Assembly: GCA_963825615.1 (NCBI GenBank)
Contig: CAWGTV010000008.1
Span: 558,001 to 622,000 of the forward strand
DNA length: 64,000 nt
DNA from: JAHEDT01 sp963825615
GTDB taxonomy: Bacteria; Desulfobacterota; Desulfuromonadia; Desulfuromonadales; BM103
Reading direction: 5' to 3'
A program made the position numbers and the translations under genes. Below the pieces are notes generated by a model. That model made no database searches. It saw only the letters and a program-made list of their open reading frames with translations, and was not told where the DNA came from. Positions 26,126 through 35,353 of the stretch are shown here, one piece after another. Each line of letters opens with the position of its first letter. Within the stretch, counting starts at the first letter, position 1.

Positions 26126-28489
26126 ATGAAGTTGCGCTCTAAAATACTCTTGGCGCTGATTTTTGTGGGCGTTACGCCCCTGGTGATTTCGCTCTGGGTC
26201 ATTGGCGGAATGGTTAATGACGCACTTGAGGCGCAGACTCAAGTGCAGACTCAGCAAGTGGCCAATTTTATCCAACAGGCGATAACGCGCACGTCGGCGG
26301 AGAATTTAACGCTGGTCCAGATGATGGCCAGCAGCCCTTTTATGGTTAACGCCGTATACTCTGCGGATTTGAACGGTGATGATGGACAACTGGCCAACCT
26401 TTTCACAGACATGGATGCGTTGCCATTTGACCAGATCCAAGTGCTTGGTAAAAAGGGGAAACGGCTATATCGAATTTTCAAAAAAGGTTTCAAGGAAATT
26501 CCTGCCACTTCCGGTGTCGATCATCCTGTCATCGAAGCCAGTTTAGAAGGTGAGGCCTATTCTGAAAACGGTCTCTTTGACGGACGATTGGCAATTACAG
26601 CGGCAGCTCCGATCAGCATGTATGGTGAGCCAATTGGCCACCTGGTTGGCGTCTCCTATTTAGACAAGCAACTGGCTTCTGGTTTGAAATCTCTCAGTCA
26701 TGTTGAGATCGCATTTTTCGATGATACGGGAATATATGTCTCTACTGCTCCAGAGATGGAAAGCCTCGACTTGGCCACCATTCTTAAATCGCAAAACTAC
26801 CAAACGGATCTCGGTGGCATCAAACACAATGTTGTCTTCAATACGATCTATGGTTTGAGCAGTGGCGTGTTGATGGCATTGGACGCCTCCTCAGCCGATA
26901 CTGCCAGTCACAAGTTGCAGCAATCACTGTTGGTAATCGCGATGGTTGTCAGTGGACTTTCTGCCGCGATCGGCATGCTGGTGTCGTCTGGCATTGTCCG
27001 TCCCCTGCGGGAGGTGGTTTCCAACCTGCGCGAGATTGCCGCCGGCGGCGGTGACCTGACCCGCCAACTGGTGGTGCGCAGTTCTGATGAAGTCGGGGAA
27101 CTGGCCGAATGTTTCAACGGTTTTCTCGCCCGGCAGCGCGACATGGTGGGGCGCATCCGCGCTGTGAGCGGCGATCTGGCCAAGGCCAATGAAAAGATTC
27201 GTAGCTCTTCCCACGAGGTTATGGAAGGTGCGGTACGCCAGTCGCAAGCTCTGGAGGAATCTTCCAAAGGGATCGAAGGAATCGACGAGGCGGCCGGCGG
27301 CATTGCCGAAAGCACCGGCAACCTGGTCGGCTCCGTTGAAGAGAGTTCCTCGGCGACCCTGGAGCTGGGAGCAACGATCGAAGAGATCGCTTCGCAAATG
27401 GAAAAACTCTTTGCCACAGTTGATGCGGTCTCCAGTTCGATTAACGAAATGTCGGTGGCCAGTCAGGAGATTGCCGAGAACGTTGGCGTCCTCTCCTCTT
27501 CCACGGAAGTGACCGTGTCTTCAATGCTGGAGATGGATGCCTCGATCAAGGAGATCGAAGAAAACGCGGTGCAGACCAGCAAGCTGGCCAGCGAAGCAGC
27601 GGAAGATGCCCAGCGCGGCATGCAGACCGTCAGCGAAACGATCCGCGGCATCGAGTCAATCCGCCAGACCGTCGATCGAGCCAGCGAGGCGATCATGGAA
27701 CTAGGCGACCAGTCGAGCGCCATCGGCAAGATTCTCACGGTCATTGACGAGGTGGCCGACCAGACCAGTTTGCTCGCCCTGAATGCAGCAATCATTGCTG
27801 CCCAGGCCGGCGAGCACGGTAAGGGGTTCGCCGTGGTGGCCGATGAGATCCGCGAACTTGCCGAGCGTACTGCGGTTTCGACCCGTGAAATCGGTGCGAT
27901 CATTGGTAATCTCCAGGAGGGGACCCAGGAAGCGGTCGTCGCCATGAAGGCAGGGAGTGAGCAGGTCTACGAAGAAGTCAAGCGTTCCAAGGCTTCAAGT
28001 GTTGCCTTGGAAAAGATTCGCAGTAGTACCCTCAAGGCGATGGAGCAGGTCAACGGCATTGTCCGGGCGACCGAAGAACAGTCGCGCGGTAGTCGTCAGG
28101 TGACCGATTCGATGAACCAGGTTGCCGCCATGCTTGAGCAGATTGCTTCGGCGATTAACCAGCAAACCTCAGGGGCTCGCCAGCTTGCTGAAGGCGCCGA
28201 ATCGATGCGAGATATTGCTGCTCACGGCAAGCAGAGCACAAGCGAGCAGGCCAAGGGGAGCCGGCAGATCAACGAAAACATGGAAAGAATCCGCTCGATG
28301 ATCACGGTGATTGACAATGCGACCCGTGAATTGACCAAACGTAGCAAGGATGTTGTCGATGCCGTAGGCAGCGTCCACAAGGTGGCCGAGAGCAACGCCA
28401 GTCGTACCGCTGAACTGGATCACGTCGTGGAAACCCTGACGCGGCTAACCGCCGCCCTGGAAGAGGAGGTCGGGGTCTTCAAGGTATGA
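26126..28489 (+). CDS. Methyl-accepting chemotaxis protein
   Basis: A 787-residue chemoreceptor. Span 1 is residues about 8-30, a periplasmic Cache-like sensor follows to about 265, span 2 is near 268-292, and then comes a HAMP domain (RPLREVVSNLREIAAGGGDLT). The cytoplasmic hairpin tip reads DQTSLLALNAAIIAAQAGEHG, where the usual Glu-Ala-Ala-Arg is IAAQ. Long flanking coiled coils carry the methylation sites, which CheB of the type at 1 kb would demethylate. It overlaps the next gene by four bases. The preceding PstS-like protein is a candidate ligand carrier. Confidence 0.92.
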   Translation: MKLRSKILLALIFVGVTPLVISLWVIGGMVNDALEAQTQVQTQQVANFIQQAITRTSAENLTLVQMMASSPFMVNAVYSADLNGDDGQLANLFTDMDALPFDQIQVLGKKGKRLYRIFKKGFKEIPATSGVDHPVIEASLEGEAYSENGLFDGRLAITAAAPISMYGEPIGHLVGVSYLDKQLASGLKSLSHVEIAFFDDTGIYVSTAPEMESLDLATILKSQNYQTDLGGIKHNVVFNTIYGLSSGVLMALDASSADTASHKLQQSLLVIAMVVSGLSAAIGMLVSSGIVRPLREVVSNLREIAAGGGDLTRQLVVRSSDEVGELAECFNGFLARQRDMVGRIRAVSGDLAKANEKIRSSSHEVMEGAVRQSQALEESSKGIEGIDEAAGGIAESTGNLVGSVEESSSATLELGATIEEIASQMEKLFATVDAVSSSINEMSVASQEIAENVGVLSSSTEVTVSSMLEMDASIKEIEENAVQTSKLASEAAEDAQRGMQTVSETIRGIESIRQTVDRASEAIMELGDQSSAIGKILTVIDEVADQTSLLALNAAIIAAQAGEHGKGFAVVADEIRELAERTAVSTREIGAIIGNLQEGTQEAVVAMKAGSEQVYEEVKRSKASSVALEKIRSSTLKAMEQVNGIVRATEEQSRGSRQVTDSMNQVAAMLEQIASAINQQTSGARQLAEGAESMRDIAAHGKQSTSEQAKGSRQINENMERIRSMITVIDNATRELTKRSKDVVDAVGSVHKVAESNASRTAELDHVVETLTRLTAALEEEVGVFKV

Positions 28490-29274
28490 CCGAGCGGGCC
28501 CTCAAGCTGACGATCCTCGGCTCGGGCACCAGCACTGGAGTGCCTGTGCTTGGCTGCCATTGTGCCGTCTGTTCATCGACTGAGCCGCGGAACAACAGGA
28601 CCCGCTGCAGCGCGCTGTTCGAGTGGTCTGGACGCAAGGTCCTAATCGATACGGCCACGGATTTCCGCCAACAGGCCTTGCGCGAAGGGATCGAACAGAT
28701 AGACAGTGTTCTGTACACCCATGCCCATGCTGACCATGTGCATGGCATTGATGACCTGCGCACCTTTACCTTGATGACTGGGGGGGCCATTCCGGTTTAT
28801 GCTGCTCGTGGCGTGCTCGATCGGATTCAGGGGTTGTTCAACTATATCTTCACAGACGCCGACGCCCCGGGATACCGGCCGCGTCTGCAGGTCAACGAGG
28901 TGACCGGGCCCTTTGAGCTGTTCGGCCAGCAGGTGACACCGATCCCGCTGGTGCATGGCCCCGGAGAATCCCTCGGCTACCGGGTCGGAAACTTGGCCTA
29001 CGTGGTCGATTGCAGCGCAATTCCGGTCTCCTCCCGGAGCCTGCTGCAGGGATTGGATGTGCTGGTCATTGATGCCTTGAGGTTTCGCGGGCACCGGTCG
29101 CATTTCAGTGTCAGCGAAGCGATCGAGATGGCAGGACAATTGCGGGTGCCGAGAACCCTGCTGACGCATCTGACCCACGATATTGATTACCCGCGGCACG
29201 CAGCCGGGCTTCCGCAGGGCATCGAGTTTGCCTATGACGGACAGACCCTGACACTACCTTTACGCGGGGCATAA
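28486..29274 (+). CDS. MBL-fold metallo-hydrolase, PhnP-like
   Basis: A 262-residue metallo-beta-lactamase-fold enzyme. The metal-binding motif is THAHADHVHG, the N-terminal GSGTSTGVPVLGCHC is typical of PhnP-like cyclic phosphodiesterases, and further ligands are in VVDCSAI and LTHLTHDIDY. The Cys-rich stretch GCHCAVC may bind a structural zinc. It starts inside the chemoreceptor stop (ATGA overlap) and may therefore hydrolyse a phosphodiester signal linked to that receptor, which is inference. Confidence 0.87.
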   Translation: MTERALKLTILGSGTSTGVPVLGCHCAVCSSTEPRNNRTRCSALFEWSGRKVLIDTATDFRQQALREGIEQIDSVLYTHAHADHVHGIDDLRTFTLMTGGAIPVYAARGVLDRIQGLFNYIFTDADAPGYRPRLQVNEVTGPFELFGQQVTPIPLVHGPGESLGYRVGNLAYVVDCSAIPVSSRSLLQGLDVLVIDALRFRGHRSHFSVSEAIEMAGQLRVPRTLLTHLTHDIDYPRHAAGLPQGIEFAYDGQTLTLPLRGA

Positions 29275-29289
29275 GAACGACAGGACCAT

Positions 29290-31125
29290 ATGTTGAAGCA
29301 CCAGGAAATCCGCTTGCATGGTCATCTCGATGACACCATCGAATATTTCGCGATGGCTGCTTCCCGTGACGCCTATAGCCGTTACTTCTTCGAGGTGTCG
29401 AGCGATAACCTGCGTTTTTTCTCACCGGGCAACGAATTCATCCTCGAGCCGGAGCAGGTCAGTCATCGCGGCAACGGCGGATCCTTTTGCGAATACATGT
29501 TCGGCGTCGACCAGCCGCTGTCCGATTTGGCGAAAACCGATGTGCGCAACCGCCTGGTCCTTTATGGCGCCTTCTACAAGGGCGATGGCAGCCAGCTGGA
29601 TTTCACCCCGAAGACCGATGGCCAGAGCAGTTACGAACAGCTTTTCTTCGAAGGGAACGCTACGGTCAATTACTTTTTCTTCGTCACCGGATCGGTTTCC
29701 GGGCGACTGCAGGAGCAGCAGGAGAATATCGCTCGCCTGCTCGGCAAGACCCTCAAGCGTTCAGCCCACGTCGGTCTCGGCGACGATGCAGAGCTGATCG
29801 ACGAAATCTATGGCATGCTTGGCCATCGCAGCTCCCTCTACCTAATCAAGCTGATCCATAAGAAACACAAGAAATACCACGATGCCTTCAAAGAGCTCTA
29901 TTTCGAATACAAGATGATCCCTGATTATGAGTTCAACAAGCTACAGGAATTGGCGGATGAACTCCGGATCGACAAATACCAGCAGGAGCGCATCCGCATC
30001 GATGTCATGTACAAGCATCCGGACAATCAACGGATCGTCGACGAATACAAGAACATTCTGATCGAGTGCAATCTAAAAGGCAGCATCAATCAGCACGAGA
30101 ATGCCCGGTTGACGCGCCTGAAAACCCTGTCGGTGCGCAACAAAATTCCCGCGGCACTCTTCTATACTCTCGACAAGATGCTCAAGCACGACAAGCTGGT
30201 CGATCTGGATGAACAGGATTACTTGGCGGAAACCCGGCAGGTCCTTGAGGGAATCTTCTTCGCCGAGGCGCAGATCGACGCCAGCATCAATTCCGAGGAC
30301 ATGGCGCTGCTGCTGCACGCCAAGCGCCAGGCGAGCGAAAACCGCGACCATACCTTCGAACACATCCTGCTCGAGACCGGCAAGGCCTGCGACGAAAAGA
30401 TTCACGACGGCGCCGATCTCACCCTGCTTGAGCACTTTTCCTACATCATTACCTATTTCGACCGTTACGATAACACTTCGTCAGTCATCAACCCGCTGGC
30501 GTTTATGGAGAACGTGCACTTTGGCGAAGAGCATATCCGCAGCCTGCTCGGCAACAAGAAAGCATTTGACGCACTGGATACAAAACTCTGGAAGGAGCTG
30601 TTCTTCAACCAGCTGTTTGAGAACAAGTATCTGGGCCAGTTCGGGCGCAAGAAGGTTGTTTGCCTGCAAAAGGGGCTGGCGTTGATCGAGGACAGCCGTC
30701 TGACGATCAAGGCGCTGGTCGATGAGCTGAGGGTCCTCGAGAAGCAGGAGCGGCTCTACGTCATCCTGTTGGCGCACGTCAAGGAGCGTATCCGCAACTT
30801 CTATTCAAAATACAACACCCGCGCCGAGCAGGAAGCCCTGCTGGTCGAGGTGGCTGACGAGCTTTACAACAAGGGTCTCTACACCAGCGATATTCCGCTT
30901 GCGCAGTTCCACAACGTTGTGGTCAACATCAAGAAGGAAGCGGTGTACCTGCACAACCTGCTGCCCAAGATCATTGCCGAACGCGACGTCGGTCTGCGCG
31001 AGGATTTCCTTGACAACAGCGGGCTTGACCGTTTTTACGTCGAAGAGCTCGAGCGTGAATATTTCCAGCTTAACAACCTCAACATGGAAGACCTCTACCT
31101 GATTCGCAAGGGTTATGCGGGCTGA
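29290..31125 (+). CDS. Uncharacterised 611-aa protein
   Basis: A soluble, charged, largely helical protein with no signal peptide or membrane span. Residues 1-130 look alpha/beta (RLHGHLDDTIEYFAMAASRD). Residues 160-611 are helical and rich in Lys, Glu and Leu. There is no recognisable catalytic motif or Walker box. It lies 15 bases after the metallo-hydrolase and 30 before the EF-G gene, all on plus, so it belongs to the same transcript. I know of no function; its conservation with the neighbours would be informative. Confidence 0.6.
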   Translation: MLKHQEIRLHGHLDDTIEYFAMAASRDAYSRYFFEVSSDNLRFFSPGNEFILEPEQVSHRGNGGSFCEYMFGVDQPLSDLAKTDVRNRLVLYGAFYKGDGSQLDFTPKTDGQSSYEQLFFEGNATVNYFFFVTGSVSGRLQEQQENIARLLGKTLKRSAHVGLGDDAELIDEIYGMLGHRSSLYLIKLIHKKHKKYHDAFKELYFEYKMIPDYEFNKLQELADELRIDKYQQERIRIDVMYKHPDNQRIVDEYKNILIECNLKGSINQHENARLTRLKTLSVRNKIPAALFYTLDKMLKHDKLVDLDEQDYLAETRQVLEGIFFAEAQIDASINSEDMALLLHAKRQASENRDHTFEHILLETGKACDEKIHDGADLTLLEHFSYIITYFDRYDNTSSVINPLAFMENVHFGEEHIRSLLGNKKAFDALDTKLWKELFFNQLFENKYLGQFGRKKVVCLQKGLALIEDSRLTIKALVDELRVLEKQERLYVILLAHVKERIRNFYSKYNTRAEQEALLVEVADELYNKGLYTSDIPLAQFHNVVVNIKKEAVYLHNLLPKIIAERDVGLREDFLDNSGLDRFYVEELEREYFQLNNLNMEDLYLIRKGYAG

Positions 31126-31155
31126 CCCCCACCCTTGAGGAACGCGAAGCCCGTC

Positions 31156-33222
31156 ATGAGCCAGCCAAATCTCAGCCAAATTCGAAATATTGGCATTATC
31201 TCGCATATCGACGCCGGCAAAACCACGGTCTCCGAGCGCATCCTCTATTACTGTGGCGAGATTCACAAGCTGGGGGAGGTTCATGACGGCATGGCGACCA
31301 TGGACTGGATGGCCCAGGAGCAGGACCGTGGCATCACCATCACCGCGACCAGCACGACCTGTTGTTGGCAGGACATCTGGATTAACCTGATTGACACCCC
31401 CGGGCATATTGATTTCACCATCGAAGTGGAGCGTTCCCTGCGTGTGCTGGATGGTGCGGTCACCATTTTCAGTGCTGTCGAAGGTGTCCAGCCGCAAAGC
31501 GAATCGGTCTGGCATCAGGCGGATCGCTACGGTGTGCCGCGCATCTGCATGATCAATAAGATGGACAGGGTCGGAGCCGATTACCGCAGAGTGCTCGAGC
31601 AGATGCAGACGCGCCTCGGCGCCCGGCCGGTGTTAATGCAGTTGCCGATTGGCGAGGAGGCCGGGTTCCACAGTGTCATCGATCTTCTCGAAGGGTGCGA
31701 GCTGACCTTCGACGAAGGGGACTTCGGTTCTGCCGTGGCTTGCCTGCCGATCGTCGATGAACTCAAAAAGGCCGTTGCCGAGGCCCGAGACAATGTGGTC
31801 GAAGCCGCTGCTGACTGGGATGATGATCTGCTAGCGGATTTCCTGGAAGGGAACGTCATCAGCGCTGAGCGCATTCTTCAGGCCCTGCGCAAGGGGGTCC
31901 TGGCCGGCCAGCTGTTCCCAGTGTTTCTTGGCTCTGCGCTGCGCAACAAGGGGGTACAGCCAGTTCTCGACGCGGTCAGGGACCTCCTGCCTTCGCCCCT
32001 TGATTTACCTCCGGTCACGGCGCATCAACCCGGTGATGTGGAGGACCTCCTTCTCCCCTGTGACCCCTCCGGGCCGTTTTGCGCCCTGGCATTCAAGGTG
32101 CTCTCAGATGAAGGGCGCAAGCTGACTTATCTGCGCATCTACTCAGGCGAGCTCAAGGCAGGCGACACCCTGCTGAACACCAGCCGCAATGTGCAGGAGC
32201 GTGCGGCGCGCTTGTTCCGCATGCACGCCCACAAGCGCGAGCGGATCGACTGCGCCCGTGCCGGTGATATCGTGGCGGCCGCAGGGCTCAAGGAAGCCTT
32301 GACCGGCGACTCCCTCTGCGCACCGGAACAGCCGCTGCTGCTTGCCGGTCTGGCCATTCCCGAACCCGTGGTCTCGCTGGCGGTGGAGCCGAAGCAGATT
32401 CAGGACCGTGACAAGCTGCTACTGTCGCTGGAGAAACTGCAATGGGAGGATCCGACCTTCCGGGTCCGCGAAGATGAGGATACCGGCCAGACAGTGCTGA
32501 CCGGCATGGGCGAATTGCATCTCGAGGTGGTGCTCAGGCGGCTGGCCGATGATTTCGGTGTCCAGGTCAATGCTGGCCAGCCCCAGGTTGTCTATCGTGA
32601 GAGCATCACCGCCGCGGCGACCCACACCGAGTGTTTCGAGCGGGAGATCGATGGCAAACTACAGCGGGGCGAGGTTCGCCTTCGGGTTGCCCCGCGCCCG
32701 CGTGGCTCCGGCATCGAAATCGCACTGCCGTCAGCGGATACGGAGGCCTTCAGTGCAGAGATCCGCGCCGCTCTTGCCGAGACCTTGCAGCTGGCCGTGC
32801 AGTCAGGCGTGCAGATCGGTTATCCGATGGTTGATTTGAGTTTGATCGTCGAAGAGGTGCCGGTTACCCCCGGGGTAACCACCGCCCTCGGTGTGCGTGC
32901 CGCCGCCCAGCGCGGCTTCACCATGGCGGTGCGGGCCGCTAGGCCAGTCTTGCTGGAACCGGTCATGGCTCTGGAAATTACCTCGCCGCACGAATCCTCG
33001 GGCAAGGTCCTCGGCAGTCTGCAGCAGAAGCGCGGCCGGATCGAGGGGATGGCGTCCAGCGATGTGGTCGATATGGTGCGAGCCCACGTGCCGCTTTCGG
33101 AAATGTTCGGCTACATGACGGAGCTGCGCAGTGCCACCCAGGGGCGCGGCTCATTTACCATGGAATTCAGCCATTATGACAAGGCGCCCGATGCGGTGCT
33201 GGAGCGCTATGGGTTGAAATAG
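31156..33222 (+). CDS. Elongation factor G paralogue (EF-G2)
   Basis: A 688-residue translational GTPase. G motifs: HIDAGKTT (G1), GITITATSTTC (G2), DTPGHIDF (G3), NKMD (G4), and GSALRNKGVQPVLDAV (G5 region). EF-G domains II to V follow, ending AATQGRGSFTMEFSHYD. The gene is not next to rpsL, rpsG or tuf, so it is probably not the main housekeeping copy. Divergent domain IV (QPQVVYRESITAAATH) supports a specialised role, for example in ribosome recycling or stress. Confidence 0.88.
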   Translation: MSQPNLSQIRNIGIISHIDAGKTTVSERILYYCGEIHKLGEVHDGMATMDWMAQEQDRGITITATSTTCCWQDIWINLIDTPGHIDFTIEVERSLRVLDGAVTIFSAVEGVQPQSESVWHQADRYGVPRICMINKMDRVGADYRRVLEQMQTRLGARPVLMQLPIGEEAGFHSVIDLLEGCELTFDEGDFGSAVACLPIVDELKKAVAEARDNVVEAAADWDDDLLADFLEGNVISAERILQALRKGVLAGQLFPVFLGSALRNKGVQPVLDAVRDLLPSPLDLPPVTAHQPGDVEDLLLPCDPSGPFCALAFKVLSDEGRKLTYLRIYSGELKAGDTLLNTSRNVQERAARLFRMHAHKRERIDCARAGDIVAAAGLKEALTGDSLCAPEQPLLLAGLAIPEPVVSLAVEPKQIQDRDKLLLSLEKLQWEDPTFRVREDEDTGQTVLTGMGELHLEVVLRRLADDFGVQVNAGQPQVVYRESITAAATHTECFEREIDGKLQRGEVRLRVAPRPRGSGIEIALPSADTEAFSAEIRAALAETLQLAVQSGVQIGYPMVDLSLIVEEVPVTPGVTTALGVRAAAQRGFTMAVRAARPVLLEPVMALEITSPHESSGKVLGSLQQKRGRIEGMASSDVVDMVRAHVPLSEMFGYMTELRSATQGRGSFTMEFSHYDKAPDAVLERYGLK

Positions 33223-33262
33223 GCGACGCGTGGTGCGTGGCGCGAAATAGCTGCAAATTCAC

Positions 33263-33305
33263 ACAAACGGATCAGGCCATGCGGTACTGCCCCGTTTGTT
33301 TTTTG
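33263..33305 (+). terminator. Intrinsic terminator after the EF-G paralogue
   Basis: ACAAACGG and CCGTTTGT (eight perfect pairs) around a 21-base loop, followed by TTTTTTG. Confidence 0.65.
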
Positions 33306-33343
33306 TTTAACCTAAAAAATCCCACTAGGCGATGAGCACCCCT

Positions 33344-34090
33344 TCAGCTTGCTGACTTGCGCAGCACGAGCAGTTCCAACATACCGCAATAGAATCTCCG
33401 GGAATAACTGATTACAAAACCGGTCTCAGCGATCAGGGTACGCAACTGCTCTCGATCCGGAAAAGCTTGGAGGCTGGCGGCAATGTAAGAATGTACCTCA
33501 GGGTTGCCGTGCAAAACGAGACCCCAAAAGCCGCACCAGTATTTCAGGATGGCGCACTGCAGACGTTGCAGGAAACGGTTTGGATGTTTGGAGAAATCGA
33601 GGAGGGCTACGACCCCGGAGGGTTTGAGAATGCGCTGAATTTCGTGGAAAGCCTGCCGCAGTTCAGGAGCATTGCGCACTGCATAGCTGCCGGTGATGAT
33701 ATCGGCGTAGCCCTCTGGCAATCCGGTCTCAGCCATGTCCCCGCAGGTGAAAACAACCCGTCTGCTGCGGTTGCGGGTTCTCGCCAAGGCTAGCATCGGT
33801 TCGGTGAGGTCAATGCCGAGCACCTGTCCTTGTGGATACCTCTCGGCCAGCAGGAAGGCGATATCGCCGGTTCCGCAGGCCAAGTCGACGCAGTGTGGCG
33901 CCGACCCCTTGGGCAGGGCTGCAACCAGCTGTCTTTTCCATGCGGCATCACGACCAAAGGACATTGCCCGCGTGGCAAAGTCGTAGTGGCTGGCAGCTTC
34001 GCTGAAATGCTGTTCGTTATAGGTGCGCTTGCTATCCGGAGTATGCAGATGGTCCTTGATTTTCAGGGAGAATTTACGGGCCATCATCAT
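33344..34090 (-). CDS. UbiE/COQ5-family SAM methyltransferase
   Basis: About 248 residues. Motif I is VDLACGTGDIAFLLAERYP, then GIDLTEPMLALA, and the UbiE signature ITGSYAVRNAPELRQAFHEI with RILKPSGVVALLDFSKHPN. These enzymes C-methylate quinone or phenolic rings. The ATG at 34090 is six bases after GGAG; GTG 34102 and ATG 34096 are alternatives. It lies 81 bases downstream of a type III polyketide synthase gene on the same strand, so its likely substrate is the phenolic lipid made there rather than demethylmenaquinone. That is inference. Confidence 0.85.
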   Translation of the reverse strand: MMMARKFSLKIKDHLHTPDSKRTYNEQHFSEAASHYDFATRAMSFGRDAAWKRQLVAALPKGSAPHCVDLACGTGDIAFLLAERYPQGQVLGIDLTEPMLALARTRNRSRRVVFTCGDMAETGLPEGYADIITGSYAVRNAPELRQAFHEIQRILKPSGVVALLDFSKHPNRFLQRLQCAILKYWCGFWGLVLHGNPEVHSYIAASLQAFPDREQLRTLIAETGFVISYSRRFYCGMLELLVLRKSAS

Positions 34091-34171
34091 AGCCATCTCC
34101 ACATCAGGCCTTGTCCAAACAGACAGAGCAGGAATTTTATCGTCGGGCGCTCATTCTGGTTGCTCTGCATG

Positions 34172-35311
34172 TCAAGGGGCCAAGCCTCGATCGATCGCTG
34201 CCTCGCCCCGCTGCGCTTGCAGCAGGCCCATTTCGACCGTCAGGCCGGGACCGAAGGCCATGGCACAGACATCTTCCTGAATGGGGGCGTCAGGCCGCAT
34301 GAGGATTTCCTGCAGAACAAAAAGGATCGTGGCGCTGCTCATGTTGCCTCGTTCATGCAGGACCTTGCGCGCGGCAGCCACCTGCTTTTCATTCAGTTCA
34401 AGGCTCCCCACGACTTTGTCGACGATCGCTTTGCCGCCGGGATGGACGGCCCATGTGTCGATATCGGCAAGGGTGACATTGCGGGAGGCCAAAAGCGGTA
34501 GGATGGCACTGCGAATATTGGCGCCGATGATTTTCGGCACATAGCTCGACAGGGCGATATCAAATCCACGGTCACCGATGGTCCAGGCCATATCGCCCTT
34601 GCCACTCGGAATCAGGCTCGAATGGAAGGCGTCAAGCCGGAAGCAGTTCTGGCCGTCCAAGGGAAGTCGGGCACTGACCATGGCCGCCGCCGCGCCATCG
34701 GCAAAGAGGGAATTGGCGAGCATGGTATCCTCTGTGCCTCCCAATTGCAGATGCAGACTGCATAGTTCCAGGCACATCAGCAGGACCACAGCGTCTGGGT
34801 GCGCCTCGCAGAACTGTTTGGCCATGCGCAACCCTGGAAAAGCGGCATAGCAACCCATGAAGCCGAGATGGTAGCGCTGGGTGGCAGGTGAGAGACCGAG
34901 TTCGTTGACGATATGGAAGTCGGGGCCGGGATTGCAGAAGCCTGTGCAGGACACGGTGACGACATGCGTGATGTCCTGCGGTGCGATGGCCGGGCAGTTG
35001 GCAATTGTCTTGCGGGCCAGGTCCACAGAGAGTCGATGCGCCTCCCTGGTGTAAATGGCGTTGCGTTCGGCGGTGCTCAGCTCGCGCGGCCGGCCATCCT
35101 TGCCCGGCGGGAAGAAGTCTTGTGGCAGCCCCTGGTCAAACGAGTCGATAACGCTGTAGCGATGGTCGATTCCGGATTTCTGGTAGAGGACTCGGATCAT
35201 GCGCTTGCAGCGTTCATCGTCGGTCCATTCCTGCATTTTGGCGCTGGCATACTCCTGGGAATAGCACGTCCCGGGGGTCATGGTTTCTATGTGCTGGATC
35301 CAGATGGACAT
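34172..35311 (-). CDS. Type III polyketide synthase (chalcone/stilbene synthase fold)
   Basis: A 379-residue ketosynthase homodimer type enzyme that condenses an acyl-CoA with malonyl-CoA units. The catalytic triad is complete: Cys154 in GFMGCYAAFPG, His290 in AVHPGGKAIVD and Asn323 in GNMSSATILFVL. The C-terminal signature is AFGPGLTVEMGLLQ. The surroundings are a UbiE-like methyltransferase and, upstream on the same strand, a YceI lipid-binding protein. Together these suggest a methylated alkylresorcinol, alkylpyrone or quinone-like lipid. The gene is unusual for an anaerobic metal reducer. The product cannot be predicted from sequence alone. Confidence 0.9.
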   Translation of the reverse strand: MSIWIQHIETMTPGTCYSQEYASAKMQEWTDDERCKRMIRVLYQKSGIDHRYSVIDSFDQGLPQDFFPPGKDGRPRELSTAERNAIYTREAHRLSVDLARKTIANCPAIAPQDITHVVTVSCTGFCNPGPDFHIVNELGLSPATQRYHLGFMGCYAAFPGLRMAKQFCEAHPDAVVLLMCLELCSLHLQLGGTEDTMLANSLFADGAAAAMVSARLPLDGQNCFRLDAFHSSLIPSGKGDMAWTIGDRGFDIALSSYVPKIIGANIRSAILPLLASRNVTLADIDTWAVHPGGKAIVDKVVGSLELNEKQVAAARKVLHERGNMSSATILFVLQEILMRPDAPIQEDVCAMAFGPGLTVEMGLLQAQRGEAAIDRGLAP

Positions 35312-35353
35312 GAGCGTTCCTCAGTTTAAGCACAGGCCAAACCTGTCGCTGTT

